Shown one piece after another: positions 63,908 to 64,000 of a DNA stretch of 64,000 nucleotides. The stretch is taken from positions 620,001-684,000 of the forward strand of contig NZ_LR590481.1 of NCBI RefSeq assembly GCF_901482605.1, in the 5' to 3' direction. The stretch is from Hathewaya histolytica. Its GTDB lineage: Bacteria; Bacillota; Clostridia; Clostridiales; Clostridiaceae. The translations under genes and the position numbers were made by a program. Every line of letters begins with the position of its first letter. Position 1 is the stretch's first letter. The notes beneath the pieces were generated by a model. The model did not search any database and was not told the origin of the DNA. It worked only from the letters and a program-made list of their open reading frames with translations.

Positions 63908-64000
63908 TTAGAAACAAGAGATTAAGTCTCCACCCATGCATTCACATAGGGTATCAGCACACCACAGTTTTACACATAAATCACACATATCATTATCTTT
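63908..64000 (-). CDS. C-terminal end of a Cys-rich protein (partial, runs off window)
   Basis: The minus-strand frame is open from base 64000 to TAA at 63908-63910. It reads KDNDMCDLCVKLWCADTLCE, then CMGGDLISCF: 30 residues with six Cys (C-x2-C, C-x4-C-x-C, final C). The dense Cys pattern and the terminator directly after the stop argue that it is a real gene end. It may bind metal or be a small structural or regulatory protein. The start lies outside the window. Confidence 0.55.
   Translation of the reverse strand, partial: KDNDMCDLCVKLWCADTLCECMGGDLISCF

Noticed and set aside
1-64000. CRISPR arrays, insertion sequences, prophage, tRNA or rRNA genes
   Set aside because: No regularly spaced repeats, transposase or integrase frames, terminal repeats, cloverleaf-like or rRNA-like sequence noticed in reading both strands.

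Overview
The window is very AT-rich and shows strong Shine-Dalgarno sites, TTG and GTG starts, T-box leaders, EutV/ANTAR antitermination leaders and desulfoferrodoxin. Together these point to an anaerobic low-GC Firmicute, most likely Clostridium sensu stricto. It reads as ordinary chromosome. I see no rRNA, tRNA, CRISPR array, transposase, integrase or phage genes.

Layout. (1) 1-5431: a LexA-type protease domain fused to a degenerate UvrD-like helicase region, a pyruvate-kinase C-terminal-like protein, a divergent signal peptidase II homologue, an alanine/sodium symporter on the minus strand, and an internally duplicated membrane protein. (2) 5481-22885: a complete ethanolamine-utilisation (eut) microcompartment locus of 20 genes in the order eutG, eutS, eutP, eutV, eutW, eutA, eutB, eutC, eutL, eutK-like, eutE, eutM, eutT, pduL-type eutD, eutJ, an uncharacterised gene, eutN, pduT-like, eutH, eutQ. 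(3) 23037-40348: housekeeping genes, namely a HAD phosphatase, MATE exporter, exonuclease, topoisomerase III, leucyl aminopeptidase, OPT transporter, PqqD-like protein, PepV, HelD, a P-loop ATPase, a CDF transporter and an M18 aminopeptidase. (4) 40572-49187: one 2871-residue cyclic beta-glucan synthase-like protein. (5) 49395-64000: desulfoferrodoxin, trpS with a T-box, prfC, a 51-residue membrane protein, an AlbA_2-domain protein, tyrS, an orphan FliK-like/FlhB-C-like pair, a metallophosphoesterase, a small alarmone synthetase, leuS with a T-box, a membrane protein, and the tail of a Cys-rich protein cut by the window edge.

How the eut locus works. EutH imports ethanolamine. EutBC (adenosylcobalamin-dependent, served by EutA and EutT) splits it into acetaldehyde and ammonia inside a shell of six BMC-type proteins. 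EutE makes acetyl-CoA, the PduL-type EutD makes acetyl-phosphate, and EutG regenerates NAD+ by making ethanol. The EutW kinase and EutV ANTAR regulator should act on three dual-hairpin leaders, before eutG, eutS and eutA. In each leader the second hairpin overlaps an intrinsic terminator, so EutV binding would allow read-through. Candidate encapsulation helices appear on EutC, EutD, EutQ, the uncharacterised 244-residue protein and, unusually, the C-terminus of EutE.

Least expected items: a shell protein carrying a lysine/glutamate-rich linker and a Rho-N/SAP-like C-terminal domain; a PduT-like Fe-S pore protein in a eut operon; a small domain shared by EutT and the uncharacterised protein; a CTG start for eutP; the LexA/pseudo-helicase fusion; a perfect 26-bp palindrome over the pepV ribosome-binding site; and the FliK-like/FlhB-C-like pair away from flagellar genes. 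All functional calls rest on reading motifs by eye, without database searches.
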